Assembly (NCBI GenBank): GCA_944472135.2
Contig: OX235262.1
Span: 53,974,440 to 54,038,439, forward strand
From: Trichobilharzia regenti
Lineage: Eukaryota > Platyhelminthes > Trematoda > Strigeidida > Schistosomatidae
Reading direction: 5' to 3'
Length of the DNA: 64,000 nucleotides
A model generated the notes under the pieces. It had not been told where the DNA came from, did no database searches, and saw only the letters and a list, made by a program, of their open reading frames with translations. The position numbers and the translations under genes were made by a program. Shown here piece after piece: positions 51,712-62,242 of this stretch. Numbering within the stretch: the first letter of the stretch is position 1; each line of letters opens with the position of its first letter.

Positions 51712-52251
51712 TCAATGACTGATATTGTAAATTCCCCCTTCCATACACACACACACACCGTTGTCTTCCGTTACTCGAGGTGTTTTTTCCTCTTTTGTAG
51801 TTTTACCTTTATTATTATTAACACATATTGTTCTTTCCGCTTTTCATGCAACTATGTTTAATTGTGTTTACTTTGTTTCGCATCCTGCAAGAATAACCAT
51901 CGAAGTGTTCAGTATTTTATTATTTGTTTCAGTTCAAAATTTTTAATTTAAATATCCTGATGTTCTATAATTTATGATAATATTTTGTAAAATTATGATT
52001 TCAATGCTAATATTTTAAGTTTTATTTAGGTTTTTTTCACTTCATCTGATACACTTGATTGTATTAACATCCGCCATCGTTTTTATGTACATGTATAAAT
52101 GTGATATACAGTGGGTTTAATACCTGTTCCTAAAAGTATAATATTATAATTATGTAAGTAAGTTCTTTTTAGACTTTTCTTTTGTAAAGAGCATTTGTAG
52201 TAGTTGATTCATACTCCGCCCCCAATCTTAGCATATTGGATGCGTACACGT

Positions 52252-52467
52252 TCCCCAGTGGAACATAGGGCTTCAAGCTAGTGGCTTAAAGATACTGTAG
52301 CGGTGTTTATTTGACAGGATGAGGTTGCTAGCCTCATGCCCAACCATTCCTCTTTACCCCAGCATTATTTCTAGCTTAGCGAGGTAAAGGAGTGCGTCGG
52401 TCGGGGATCGAACCCCGGACCATGTGCATGGTCGGCGAGCGTCCTAACCGCTAAGCCACCGACGCAC
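52252..52467 (-). mobile_element. tRNA-headed SINE, long-body copy with TSD
   Basis: It is flanked by atgcgtacacgt (52240-52251, 52468-52479). On the minus strand: head gtgcgtcggtggcttagcgg, box B ggttcgatcccc, body with ctaagctagaaataatgctg, and the tail agcttgaagccctatgttcc. It lies 0.5 kb past the CEP152 stop. Confidence 0.88.
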
Positions 52468-52479
52468 ATGCGTACACGT

Positions 52480-53790
52480 ACTAGTTACATATTTAATTAG
52501 TAAAATTTAGTAAAAGCTGTGTTTCTTGATGCTCGTGATTTACCAGCTAGATGTGCCTACAGTTCATTTCGCCTTTTTTCAATTCACTTCTCTTTTCTTT
52601 TCATATGCTGAATCCATATATATACTAGACTAATACTGCGTTGCGATAACCTTATATCGTCCATCAGGTATTTGCTTCTAAGTAAAAATTTTAGTGAAGC
52701 TTAGATAGTGTGTGTCATTGTAGTTGATAATTTCATTTATCATACACGCCAAATACTTATTTTTGATCTTCATTCAAATAAGATCTTAGTTCTAAACACT
52801 AATCTCATATCATCAGGGTTTTCATGTGGTTCAGATAATTAGTGCTCATCACTAAATGCATTACCAACAGGCTAATACAGACTTTTATCAGCACCTGCTT
52901 CCACTTGATAGTGAAGATCAGATGGTTGAGAGTAGAGTATATGCAATAAGGAACTTCATCAGTGAATCGGTCAAAAAGATACCTAACTTATATGCGCAAG
53001 GAAATTGAGGTGAAAAGGGCATACACTTAGGGGACTGTTAAGCGACATTACTTTTCAGGCTATTCAGTGAAGGCTGAATGGGTAGTGATTGGTTGAACGT
53101 CTGAAGGTGTCATGATGGAGATCGAATGGAAAGGAAATAAAAGTGATATACAGACATACTTTCCTACATGTCTGGTTTTATTTCTCTCACCCCACTTATG
53201 ACTTTGAAATCCTATTGGTTGTTGACTGTTTTAAGTTATCAATGTAATTAGTGCTGTTTGAAGCATATTTATACGCAAGTGCTATCAATGATTCTCTCCT
53301 TTGATACGAGATAGTTAATGTCAACAGTCAGTCTTCTCTTCTTGCGTTGCGTTTCCGGAGGTATCGTACTGTATTGTTGTTGCTAATACTAGTTAGAACA
53401 ATAGGCTCGTGAATCGATTAGGTGGGAAATTCACTAGTGCAGTTACAAGTGTATTAACGTCTATATCAAAACGGGCAACCGTATTTTTCACAAAAAACTG
53501 TGGATAGTTGCGAAGACAATTGAGAACGATGGTGAGGAACCTAGTGGAGTGGAAATATGCCATTGAGACCGTATGTTCCTCTCGGAACCCAAGGAATCAG
53601 TAAGGTAGGAATAGTACTAAATTAAGAATGAACGTGTTATTATTCTTCTAATAACATTACATTTAGTCACAATTTTATAATATGGTGAAAAGTATCTCTG
53701 AGTTCAATTTATTGCACTAGTAGTAATGAATTAAGTCGTAGCTGTGTTCAAAAGATGAAACTAGTTAGTTATTGCCACTATATATTTAAT
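52480..53790. other. Intergenic: little recognised
   Basis: No gene is seen. About 53560-53600 carries the LINE-type tail (gaccgtatgttcctctcgga then acccaaggaatc). The rest is unassigned. Confidence 0.4.
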
Positions 53791-53796
53791 TTGATG

Positions 53797-54272
53797 AAGG
53801 ATTTCATCATGAGCTGATATCACTTAGAGAACCACTGGAAAACCTGGGAGTACTGGACAATTGTTTCATCTTAGTTTGGGACTATTCATTAGTACACATC
53901 TAGGGTTCAAACCCAGGACCTTCTGGTTACAAAGCGGGCTCGTAGACCATTCAGCCACTGGGACCCGATCCAATAACCCAGATGAATTCCAGCTCCTGCG
54001 AATTCACGATACAACGCGACTATTTCGCGATATCTTCTTCGATGAGTTACTGCCCCATCTTCAACCTAATGTACCCTACTGATCACGGCTTCCCACTAGA
54101 ACCCCAGGTCACTGCATGAATAGAGCTTGCCTTGTAACGGGAAGGCCCCGGTTTCGAACCCCGGTGGCTACGTACTGGTGAAGAGGCCCGAACTAGGACG
54201 AGACAGCTATCCAGTACTCCCAGGTTTTCCAGTGGTTCTTTAACTGATGTCAGCTCATGATGAAATCTTCCA
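53797..54272. mobile_element. Inverted-repeat element with two tRNA-like heads
   Basis: The left arm (53797-53858) and right arm (54209-54272) are about 62-bp inverted copies containing agaaccactggaaaacctgg. Just inside each lies a tRNA-like SINE head: minus-oriented with gggttcaaacccaggacctt at left, and plus-oriented with ggtttcgaaccccggtggct at right. The two units are joined head-to-head by about 150 bp. Confidence 0.72.
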
Positions 54273-54639
54273 TCCAATCAAACAAATCCCTACACAAACC
54301 AATACTTGAAAGTTATACATTTAAATCTATTTCCTCATTCTCTATTCTTCTTTTTCTTAACTTTATGTCTTGACGAATCGTTACATTCGTCTTTCCTCAC
54401 TTACATTACAAAACAGTGTTTATTGACGTGTTTTTATGCAGCTACTCTGTGTATAATTTCGTTTTCAGAAGATAAATTTTCAGCATGACGTATTGTGTCA
54501 ATTAATGTGGTAGTCAAGTTGAACATGTGATTTCTAGATTTCAGTGACACGACGCACTATCTGATAGAAGGTGCTTATACATCATCATCTAAATAATGTA
54601 ATCGTAAGTTCTCGGTTCCAAGTTTGACCTATGTATTTG

Positions 54640-55850
54640 ACCTGGCAATCATTGCTGGCAAGGTATTAGATAAACTAAATTGTTTTAAAGACTCCACAGG
54701 ATTGATCCCTTAACCGACAAAAATTCTTTCTGATTGAGTTTGTGGTTGGTGTGAATGCCAGTCACTTTTATTCCTGCCTTGTTAAGAATTCTACGTAGGT
54801 TTTACGAGGTTCCTTCCTTGTATGAAATTACTACTGATGATTTAGATTCTTTATTGATAGTGTTGTCATTATCCTGTGCATGTTTGACATGCATGTCGTC
54901 CTTGATATTATTATTATTATCACCATCACTTCTAACATTATTGATTTTATTTTTACATTTCCCTACATAGTTCTTGACTAATATATCATGGTAGCAAAAA
55001 AAATTTAAGACAGGAAGTCACACATATAAGAGAAGCCTTGAAACTTAATAATAACCCTAATGAATTAGTCAAGAACCATGTAGGGAAATGTAAAAATAAC
55101 ATAAATAATGTCAGTAGCGATAGTGATAATAATAATGATAATATTAATGACGACACTAACAATAAGGAATCTAAATCATCAGTAGTAATTCCATACAGAG
55201 AAGGAACCTCAGGGAACCTTACGCAAAATTCTTAACAAGGCAGGAATAAAAGTGACTGGCATTCAAACCAACCACAAACTCAATTAAAAAGAAACTTTGT
55301 CGGTTAAGGGATCAATCCTGTGGAGCCTTTAAAACAAAACAATTTAGTTTATCTAATACCTTGCCAGCAATGATTATCAGGTCAAACTAGTAGAACAGGT
55401 GCAGTCAGACTAGTCGAAAATAAAAACCTAGCAAAATCTAGATTACTTGACCCGAATAGGATAAGAAATCTAGAGAATAGTTCAGCTATAGCACTACATG
55501 CAGTTACACACAACTACACAATAGGATGGATGGGATAGGATGACAGTTTTAAAATCTGATGTTACAGGTTGGAGGGAGAGATTGATAACAGAAGCTTTGT
55601 TTATCGAATCAACTGCAAATACGGGTAGTAGGAATGATTCAACACTTGTCCCAGATATCTGGAAGATTCTACTAGCTCTACGACAGACAGGAGAAGACAA
55701 ATAAAACTCAAGTTTCAAACTCGTGTGATTATAATTGATGAAATGGTTATGAACAATAGATTTTGTTCGAAACGTCATCCAGTAAATAATACTGTCTCTC
55801 CACTGTGTGATACATCTAATAAACAAACTAATATGGAACAAACAGTTTTC
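54640..55850 (+). mobile_element. Penelope-like element 6 with inverted left arm (decayed)
   Basis: The left arm (about 54640-54975, minus) mirrors about 55050-55400 (plus). The plus strand has broken GIY-YIG-type frames: VVIPYREGTSGNL, ILNKAGIKVTGIQTNHKLN, VYLIPC and GQTSRTGAVRLVENKNLAKS, then NRIRNLENSSAIALHAVTHN. It ends with the gaacaatagattttgttcg hairpin and gaaacgtcatccag module seen at 15605-15815. Several stops and frameshifts. Confidence 0.72.
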
Positions 55851-57003
55851 TTAATGTCATTCATTATTCAGTGAGAAATATCATTCCACTATGTGATATA
55901 TCTAGTGAATGCATTCATGTTAAATGAAATGAGAAGATATGTTGGTCAGCTGGAAGTTATCTATGTGGATGACTTTTGTTTGCCTGACTGTTAAAGTGCA
56001 AAGGTTCCACTGTTATTCTAGACAACATTTCACCATATTGTGGAAATATATACTGCATGTACAATACACAATAACCAGTCGAAAAATTCTGTGATATGCT
56101 TCACGTTAAATTCTGATTCTTGTTTTATCTGGCTTTCACTATCCTGTACACCTACATTTTCTCAAGAATATGAATAAATAAAACATCGGATGTAAATGCA
56201 TAGATCGAGTTGAAACATTTCATTTCAGTGACATGCATTACTTGGAAACCGAATACTAAAAGAAGGGATGTTAGAATAAAATGGGAGAATGGTGCGAATT
56301 GAGAAAACGTTTCTAAGGCAATGAAGTGTAAGTGAATGCTTCCATCCTACTGAATTCGTGATGTGAAATACATTTATGAAGCTAAGTACTATACGGTTAC
56401 CTGAAACTATCAGCTAGAAGAAGCACTGGAATTTAAAAAATGAAAGGAGGACTTTATGAATAAAGGATAGTTCTATTCTCTTGATAACTGACAAACATGT
56501 TAATACGTATCATAGAGAAGATTTGTAGCTCAGGTGGATGATTTTGATGTGGTTTTGTTCTCTGAGCTGGATGGTTAGTTTGCGAAGCTTTCATCACCTT
56601 ACTGGGTGACATCTTCAGCGCATACTTCAATTTGAAGTGAGCTTTTAGATTTCTCCACGAGTTTATTAATCATCTCTCCTGGTGACCTTGGACGTGATTG
56701 GTTGTTTGTGTGTGTTTTCACACCTTCTAGGTTAATTGTATTGGAACCGGTTGTTTCTTTGACTTGAACTTTGACCCTTTGTGTGTGAAGTTTCTTTCTT
56801 ATTGGTTGATAAATTTTGTCTATCTCGATGTGTCTATTGATTGATGATCCACTGGAATGCCAAGCATCTAAAAATTCTCTAGCATTCTTGTTATTTCCTT
56901 TGTCTAATATTTGAACGTTGTCCCAGTCGAATTGATGTCCGTAGTTGTCTCTGTGTAGTGAAATGAGGGAGTGGATATCAACGGAATCAAATTCACAAGA
57001 TAA

Positions 57004-57975
57004 GAGGAATCCGAGAACAAAATACCATTTTTGGACGTCTTAGTCAGGCGAACAACTACAGGAGAATTAGAAACTCAAGTTTATAGGAAATCAACTCACA
57101 CAGACCAAATACTGAATTACAACAGCAACAACCCAATAACACACAAAAGGAATTGCATACAAACACTATTCAAGAGAGCAAGGACTCACTGCAGCACTCC
57201 CACCTTAAGAAAAATTGAAGAAAATTATCTCATGGACGTCTTCCAAAAGAATGGATATCCACGGAATTTCATCAAGAGACATATACACCCAAGCCAACCT
57301 ACCAAAGCAAAAGCCACCAAGGAAAGCACAAAGAAAATTGCCTTACCATATATAAAAGATATCTCAGAAATCACTAAAAGACTCTTCAAACCTTTAGGAA
57401 TTGACGTCATACACAAACCAACAAAGTCGCTGCACTCAATTCTATGTCAACCGAAAGACTCAACAGCGAAAGAAGACAAAACCAACATCATCTACAAAAT
57501 AAACTGTAACAACTGCGAAAAACACTACATCGGCCAAAGTGGACGTCCCCTTCGTCTTCGTATCCACGATCATAAGCTAGCCGTCAAAAGACATGATATC
57601 CACTCCCTCATTTCACTACACAGAGACAACTACGGACATCAATTCGACTGGGACAACGTTCAAATATTAGACAAAGGAAATAACAAGAATGCTAGAGAAT
57701 TTTTAGATGCTTGGCATTCCAGTGGATCATCAATCAATAGACACATCGAGATAGACAAAATTTATCAACCAATAAGAAAGAAACTTCACACACAAAGGGT
57801 CAAAGTTCAAGTCAAAGAAACAACCGGTTCCAATACAATTAACCTAGAAGGTGTGAAAACACACACAAACAACCAATCACGTCCAAGGTCACCAGGAGAG
57901 ATGATTAATAAACTCGTGGAGAAATCTAAAAGCTCACTTCAAATTGAAGTATGCGCTGAAGATGTCACCCAGTAA
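57004..57975 (+). CDS. PLE 5 protein fragment: RT end, linker and GIY-YIG endonuclease
   Basis: The frame is open from just after a TAA at 57001. KIPFLDVLVRRTTTGELETQ and VYRKSTHTDQILNYNSNNP are the PLE segment after the YVDD palm. IIYKINCNNCEKHYIGQSGR then PLRLRIHDHKLAVKR is the GIY-YIG core with its Cys pair. NAREFLDAWHS fits the position of the catalytic Glu. It ends CAEDVTQ. Family membership is clear; the missing RT makes it non-autonomous. Confidence 0.85.
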   Translation, partial: EESENKIPFLDVLVRRTTTGELETQVYRKSTHTDQILNYNSNNPITHKRNCIQTLFKRARTHCSTPTLRKIEENYLMDVFQKNGYPRNFIKRHIHPSQPTKAKATKESTKKIALPYIKDISEITKRLFKPLGIDVIHKPTKSLHSILCQPKDSTAKEDKTNIIYKINCNNCEKHYIGQSGRPLRLRIHDHKLAVKRHDIHSLISLHRDNYGHQFDWDNVQILDKGNNKNAREFLDAWHSSGSSINRHIEIDKIYQPIRKKLHTQRVKVQVKETTGSNTINLEGVKTHTNNQSRPRSPGEMINKLVEKSKSSLQIEVCAEDVTQ

Positions 57976-57985
57976 GGTGATGAAA
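57956..57985 (+). ncRNA. Possible hammerhead-like segment at PLE 5 end
   Basis: ctgaaga (57956-57962), a 6-bp stem gtcacc/ggtgat with loop cagtaa, then gaaa (57982-57985). This is the CUGANGA - stem II - GAAA order, but one unpaired T sits before the stem and I cannot find a good stem III or cleavage site. It overlaps the last codons of the PLE frame and is repeated in the inverted left arm. Confidence 0.25.
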
Positions 57986-58044
57986 GCTTCGCAAACTAAC
58001 CATCCAGCTCAGAGAACAAAACCACATCAAAATGTTAATACGTT

Positions 58045-59846
58045 ATTGTTGAACTTACAAAGTTAGTGAATATGAGAAGAGGTTTCAATATGATGAGTCA
58101 CTCAAAAACCAGATAACTCAAAGAGAGAGAAGGAAAGTCTATGTGAGTGTATGTTCACAATGTAAATTGGTGGGATGTGAATTCTAGCGCCCAGAAGTAT
58201 CCAATCTCATCTTACGTTTTTGCTATTAATCCTCCTATTACTGATGGATTTCATAAGTATTCCTTAGATTTTCACTCCTTTACCCGAATGAACAAGAAGG
58301 CAATCATACTCTGAAAGTTGTTCTAAGATGAACTCAAAATATTTTGTTTGATATACCAGCATGTAAGGTTTTTTGGAAGACTAAAATATTTTTTTCAACG
58401 AAAATTCCCAATTTTCAGTAATAAGTGACAATAACTATGGTCACCTAACTTAAAATCAAAATGAAATGTTCTGTCTGAGACACACACACATATCTGATTG
58501 TCCCATCTTATCGACACACATATTTACGAGTATTTGAATAGGTGTGATTTGTTCGATGAATTTGTCTGGTGATGAATTATCTATAGTCAAATATCAAATC
58601 TTGGAAAACATCAACAGATTCTCATTCCTTACACAAATACTAATCTTCCCAGTTATTTCTTAGTAGATTTGTCATCATAAATAGAAATAGTTGTGAAGCT
58701 GCCTTTGAAAATAATAATAATATGCTGAAACTACCCTCATGACAAGCAACGACGTCCTATCCAAATATTTTCAATAGTTCAGCGTAGTTGACAAATATAA
58801 CTTAGTGTAGATCGATGCGGTTTGTGTAATTTCAAGTTGTTGAATTTATCAGTTAAACAAATATTAAGGATGATCTATTATTCCAGGTATGAGACCTTTT
58901 TGACCCAACAAATATTTTGTGGTCTTGTTGTAGAGAGTTCATCAACTTCACGAATTTTGAAACCAATGTAGAGTTAACCACTTCGGATGAATCTAACATT
59001 GTGGCAACTGTTAGGTTTCCACTAGGATTTTTATATTTCACGAAAGTCGTTCACTCACTTGTTCTCCGTGAACAGTTATTGTTAAAACACATGCCACTGA
59101 AATATGGACTGATTTGGTGATTATCGGTAACACGGCTGAGTCGAGATCAGACAGGTTGCTATTCCATGGCAAGGGATATGCGAACTTGATTAGTGTGTAT
59201 GCATTATTACAGATTTAACGCAACTTCTGCGTATCAGTCTCTCACACGAAAGAATTCATATTTTAGAGGCCGACGTTCACGGATAGTATGAAGTATACTT
59301 ACGCAAGATCTGATACCCACAACTTCTATAGTATTCGTTCCACGTAGACCAAAAGCAGAGCAAAACACCAGAATTAATCGTCCAAATTAAGAGTTATATT
59401 TCGGGACAAAACCGGAGTGCAAGATGATTGCCTAGCTTAAGTATCGTGACACGACGGAGTACCAAATGGCGTGGATGCTTGATCGGAAGCCTTCAGCTAA
59501 ACAAGTCAACTTAAACAGTGAGGGTCAGCATCCAATGTTCAGTGATGAATACTGTGGTCAACAATTTTGGGGGATTATTTACCGCTATATATATTTCTAT
59601 TCCCCAATAATATACCAGATATACTCTACTGACCACTATCCATGAATACAGATCAATTGTTTCATTCTGTGTAAATTCATCAAAGTAGACTTATGTGTTA
59701 ACGTCCACATCACTGACTTCACATGCATTATAGACTGGACTATGTGTGTTGATTCGCTTTTCTCTTCGCTGTAATAAATATATTATGAGTCTAATTAGAC
59801 AGAGATATTTCTTGTGTCATCATTAGAAATGCACATTCAAGTCTAC
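58045..59846. other. Intergenic: nothing recognised
   Basis: 1.8 kb of AT-rich sequence with stops in all frames. A short cacacacaca tract lies near 58480. No gene or element is identified. Confidence 0.4.
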
Positions 59847-59851
59847 TCAAT

Positions 59852-60043
59852 TGTTGTAATTATTTGTAATCGTAGTATTGGTATTTCGAGATGACCGAAT
59901 TACACGAATCCAAACAAAACACAGAGGGCGGAATTCACGAATTTGTATTTAGCGGAATTATTATTCAATTCATATAAGAAACATATTAACAATCAACAGT
60001 AAGTATCTAAACAATACAGAGATAGAAATAGTCAATCACCACA
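59852..60043 (-). repeat. 3' LTR of the short gypsy element
   Basis: On the minus strand it starts tgtggtgattgactatttc and ends aataattacaaca (TG...CA). It is about 192 bp and overlaps the end of the Pol-tail frame. Confidence 0.88.
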
Positions 60044-60313
60044 TCCGCCACACGTCGAATATCTCCTTACGTATTTATAACGATGTCTCGGTTTGCTTGC
60101 AAGTAGCTGCCACCTTCTAACTGATTCTGTGATATCATTTTCATCAGTATAATCTGGACTTATTTCAGAATTATCTACAAAATCAGGATTAGTAGCGGAA
60201 TCATTAATATTATAATTGGAACGACCTACTTCATTTATTGTCACTTTGTCCAGGTGTCTGTTATGAACTGAGTGATCTTTGATGTCTAATATCTTCATCA
60301 CTCGATTTCCCAT
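60032..60313 (-). CDS. C-terminal tail of gypsy Pol (after integrase)
   Basis: RGTTVILQKMGNRVMKILDI (frame open upstream of the internal Met) and NRHLDKVTINEVGRSN resemble the small barrel-like tail of gypsy integrases that ends in the RHxxQ/K-type motif. It stops inside the LTR. The integrase catalytic core is absent upstream. Confidence 0.65.
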   Translation of the reverse strand: MGNRVMKILDIKDHSVHNRHLDKVTINEVGRSNYNINDSATNPDFVDNSEISPDYTDENDITESVRRWQLLASKPRHRYKYVRRYSTCGGCGD

Positions 60314-60606
60314 TTTTTGTAGTATAACTGTAGTACCCCTATACCAACCGTAAACATGCTTTTTAATCTAATTTGTATACTTGCCTTATATGTGTATACA
60401 GACCGATTTTATATATACTTCGCAAATACTTGTCCATTCACTGTTGAATATTACCTTGACACAATTTCGAATTTGACTACTGCTTCAATACATATTCGTA
60501 ATCTTCGCTAGTGCCTTTTGATTTACGTTGTGGGCGTCGAGTAGCCACAACGTCTGCGCACATCAATAAGAGCGAAGAAATACATAGGATATATGTGTAC
60601 AGCAGT

Positions 60607-61059
60607 TTAGTCAGACAACGCACGCAACATAACTCCAAGAGAAGGTCTATAGTCATTCCCTTTGTAATAATGTACATTAGAAGTCGCGGACATCAGATGC
60701 TTTCTGAGAATTCGAGATTTGAATAGTTTTGCAGGACTTTCATGGGTACTTGTATGTTCTGCATTCAACAAACGCAGTATATGCATATACAGCAATTCCT
60801 CCATTTTAATCAGTTCCTCTCTCATCTCATTCAGTTTTTCTCGTGTTTTCGACAGTTCACATTGCAACTTAGCTACCTCATTTTTGAAAACAGTTGACGC
60901 TTGAGTTGCTGAACTTGTAGTGGAGGTTTTCATTGGATGAGATTGAGTATTTTGAAAAGTTGAAAGACACATTGACTCCATTTTACTAGACAGATTGGGA
61001 GAATTAAAAGAATTCTGAGTAACATAAGCATTCGAACTTCTGCAAACAGTCTTGATGTG
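60607..61059 (-). pseudogene. Gag continuation after the nonsense codon, coiled-coil-like
   Basis: In the same frame as gag after the TGA, starting HIKTVCRSSNAYVTQNSFNS. It includes NEVAKLQCELSKTREKLNEM and REELIKMEELLYMHILRLLN, a strong heptad pattern, then stops at 60607. In an autonomous gypsy element the protease would follow here, but I see no D[ST]G motif. Confidence 0.65.
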
Positions 61060-61779
61060 TCAAACTTTACCACATTTGTGACACTTAGCACCCCGAAAAC
61101 GGTAAGTGCTTCGTAGATGTAACTTTCCACAGGAAAAACACGGTTTAATGTTTTTGATCTCTCGCTGCATTCTGTTACCTGTGGACGACAGTTTGGATTG
61201 CTTTCCATGAACACTTGTATTTTCGACTTTGGACAGCATGACACCAGATACTGACGTAGTGGGAGCAGAGTATTCACTCTTGACATCTTCATATGTATTA
61301 CATAAATCTTTAGCAGTTTGAAAGGTACAAGAAGGAATCTGAATTAACTCTTTCTCTAACTTAGGAATATTGATTCCAGCAATTAGACGATCACGTAGTT
61401 GAGTATGCAGCTGATCTCCAAAGTTACACTTTGAAGCTTGTATTTGGAGTTGAAGAATAAAGTCTCTTATCTTCTGATTGGGAGCACGAACCAGTTTATG
61501 GAATTGAGCCCTCTCTCTGGTCTCAAAAGTAGTTATATGAAAGTGATATATCAGAAGTTCACGAATCTTGACATATGACAGATAAATGGGTTTATCTGGA
61601 AACGCCAGATTCTTCACTAAGCTATACGCATCTAGCCCAATAGCAGTAATGAAATGTGCTGGTATTTTGTCATCCCGAACGTTCTTTGAAATGCACCACG
61701 CATCGAAGCATTCAAGATAATCAGCAATTTCCCGCGGAGAACCATTTATAGGAAATTTTCCGAGGTTATTTAGTTCCAT
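61060..61779 (-). CDS. Gag of the short gypsy element (interrupted in second zinc knuckle)
   Basis: 239 codons from MELNNLGKFPINGSPREIAD. A capsid-like helical region (KIRELLIYHFHITTFETRER) is followed by Cys-rich KPCFSCGKLHLRSTYRFRGA and CHKCGKV. A TGA stop (at 61060-61062) falls exactly where the second CCHC knuckle needs Gly, before a His and Cys that are still present downstream in frame. This looks like a single nonsense lesion. The first Cys cluster is atypically spaced. Confidence 0.85.
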   Translation of the reverse strand: MELNNLGKFPINGSPREIADYLECFDAWCISKNVRDDKIPAHFITAIGLDAYSLVKNLAFPDKPIYLSYVKIRELLIYHFHITTFETRERAQFHKLVRAPNQKIRDFILQLQIQASKCNFGDQLHTQLRDRLIAGINIPKLEKELIQIPSCTFQTAKDLCNTYEDVKSEYSAPTTSVSGVMLSKVENTSVHGKQSKLSSTGNRMQREIKNIKPCFSCGKLHLRSTYRFRGAKCHKCGKV

Positions 61780-61792
61780 CGCGACGTCAGTT

Positions 61793-61985
61793 TGTTGTAG
61801 TTATTTGTAATCGTGGTATTGGTATTTCGAGATGACCGAATTACAAGAATCCAACCAAAACACAGAGAGGGAGGAACTCATGAATTTTATTTAGCGGAAT
61901 TATTATTCAATTCATATAAGAAATATACTAACAATCAACAGTAAGTATTTGAACAATACGGAGACAGAAATTGTCAATCACCACA
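61793..61985 (-). repeat. 5' LTR of the short gypsy element
   Basis: On the minus strand it starts tgtggtgattgacaatttc. Its inner end lies only 13 bases before the gag ATG (61779). I could not recognise a standard tRNA primer-binding site in that short gap. Confidence 0.88.
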
Positions 61986-61990
61986 TCAAT

Positions 61991-62242
61991 GCTGAGTGTG
62001 AATGTCACTGTTCTGTCGTGTGATTACCATACACAACGAAAGAAACAACAACGTTTTTCATAGAATCGCACATTGAATTCAAATAAGTATATATTAGTGA
62101 AGCATTAATGAAACACAGTTGTCCAATAATAACATGTGCTTGGAAATCTGTCCGATCGGATGTTCATAATTCACGTGTGGATATCACACATCCGATGACA
62201 GAATGGAATGCAACCTATTACCGAGGATTTCTTATCGAGGAA
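61991..62242. other. Between the two gypsy elements: nothing recognised
   Basis: About 250 bp with no coding signal. It may include non-coding sequence of the element to the right. Confidence 0.3.

Larger units (their letters stand above)
56509..58031 (+). mobile_element. Penelope-like element 5 with inverted terminal repeats
   Basis: It is flanked by the 12-bp TSD atgttaatacgt (56497-56508, 58032-58043). The left arm 56542-56980 is an inverted copy of 57594-58031, including about 380 bp of coding sequence. About 33 bases (56509-56541, atcatagagaagatttgtag onward) precede the left arm and are absent at the right, as in PLE 1. The RT domain is lost; the RT-endonuclease linker and GIY-YIG remain. 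Confidence 0.9.
59852..61985 (-). mobile_element. Short Ty3/gypsy-type LTR element lacking most of Pol
   Basis: LTRs lie at 59852-60043 and 61793-61985 with the 5-bp TSD tcaat (59847-59851, 61986-61990). On the minus strand the order is LTR, gag (start at 61779), a region with a coiled-coil-like peptide, the C-terminal tail of Pol, LTR. Protease, RT, RNase H and the integrase core are absent, so it is a non-autonomous deletion derivative. The LTRs differ at several positions, so it is not very recent. Confidence 0.9.

Noticed and set aside
55735..55780. A hammerhead ribozyme in the gaacaa...ttgttc / gaaacgtc module
   Set aside because: The hairpin and GAAAC are convincing, but the TGATGA box is separated from stem II by about 9 bases and no stem I partner fits. 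Kept only as a conserved hairpin.
58470..58500. Regulatory meaning of the short cacacaca tract
   Set aside because: It is a brief dinucleotide run in unannotated intergenic sequence, with nothing around it to support a function.
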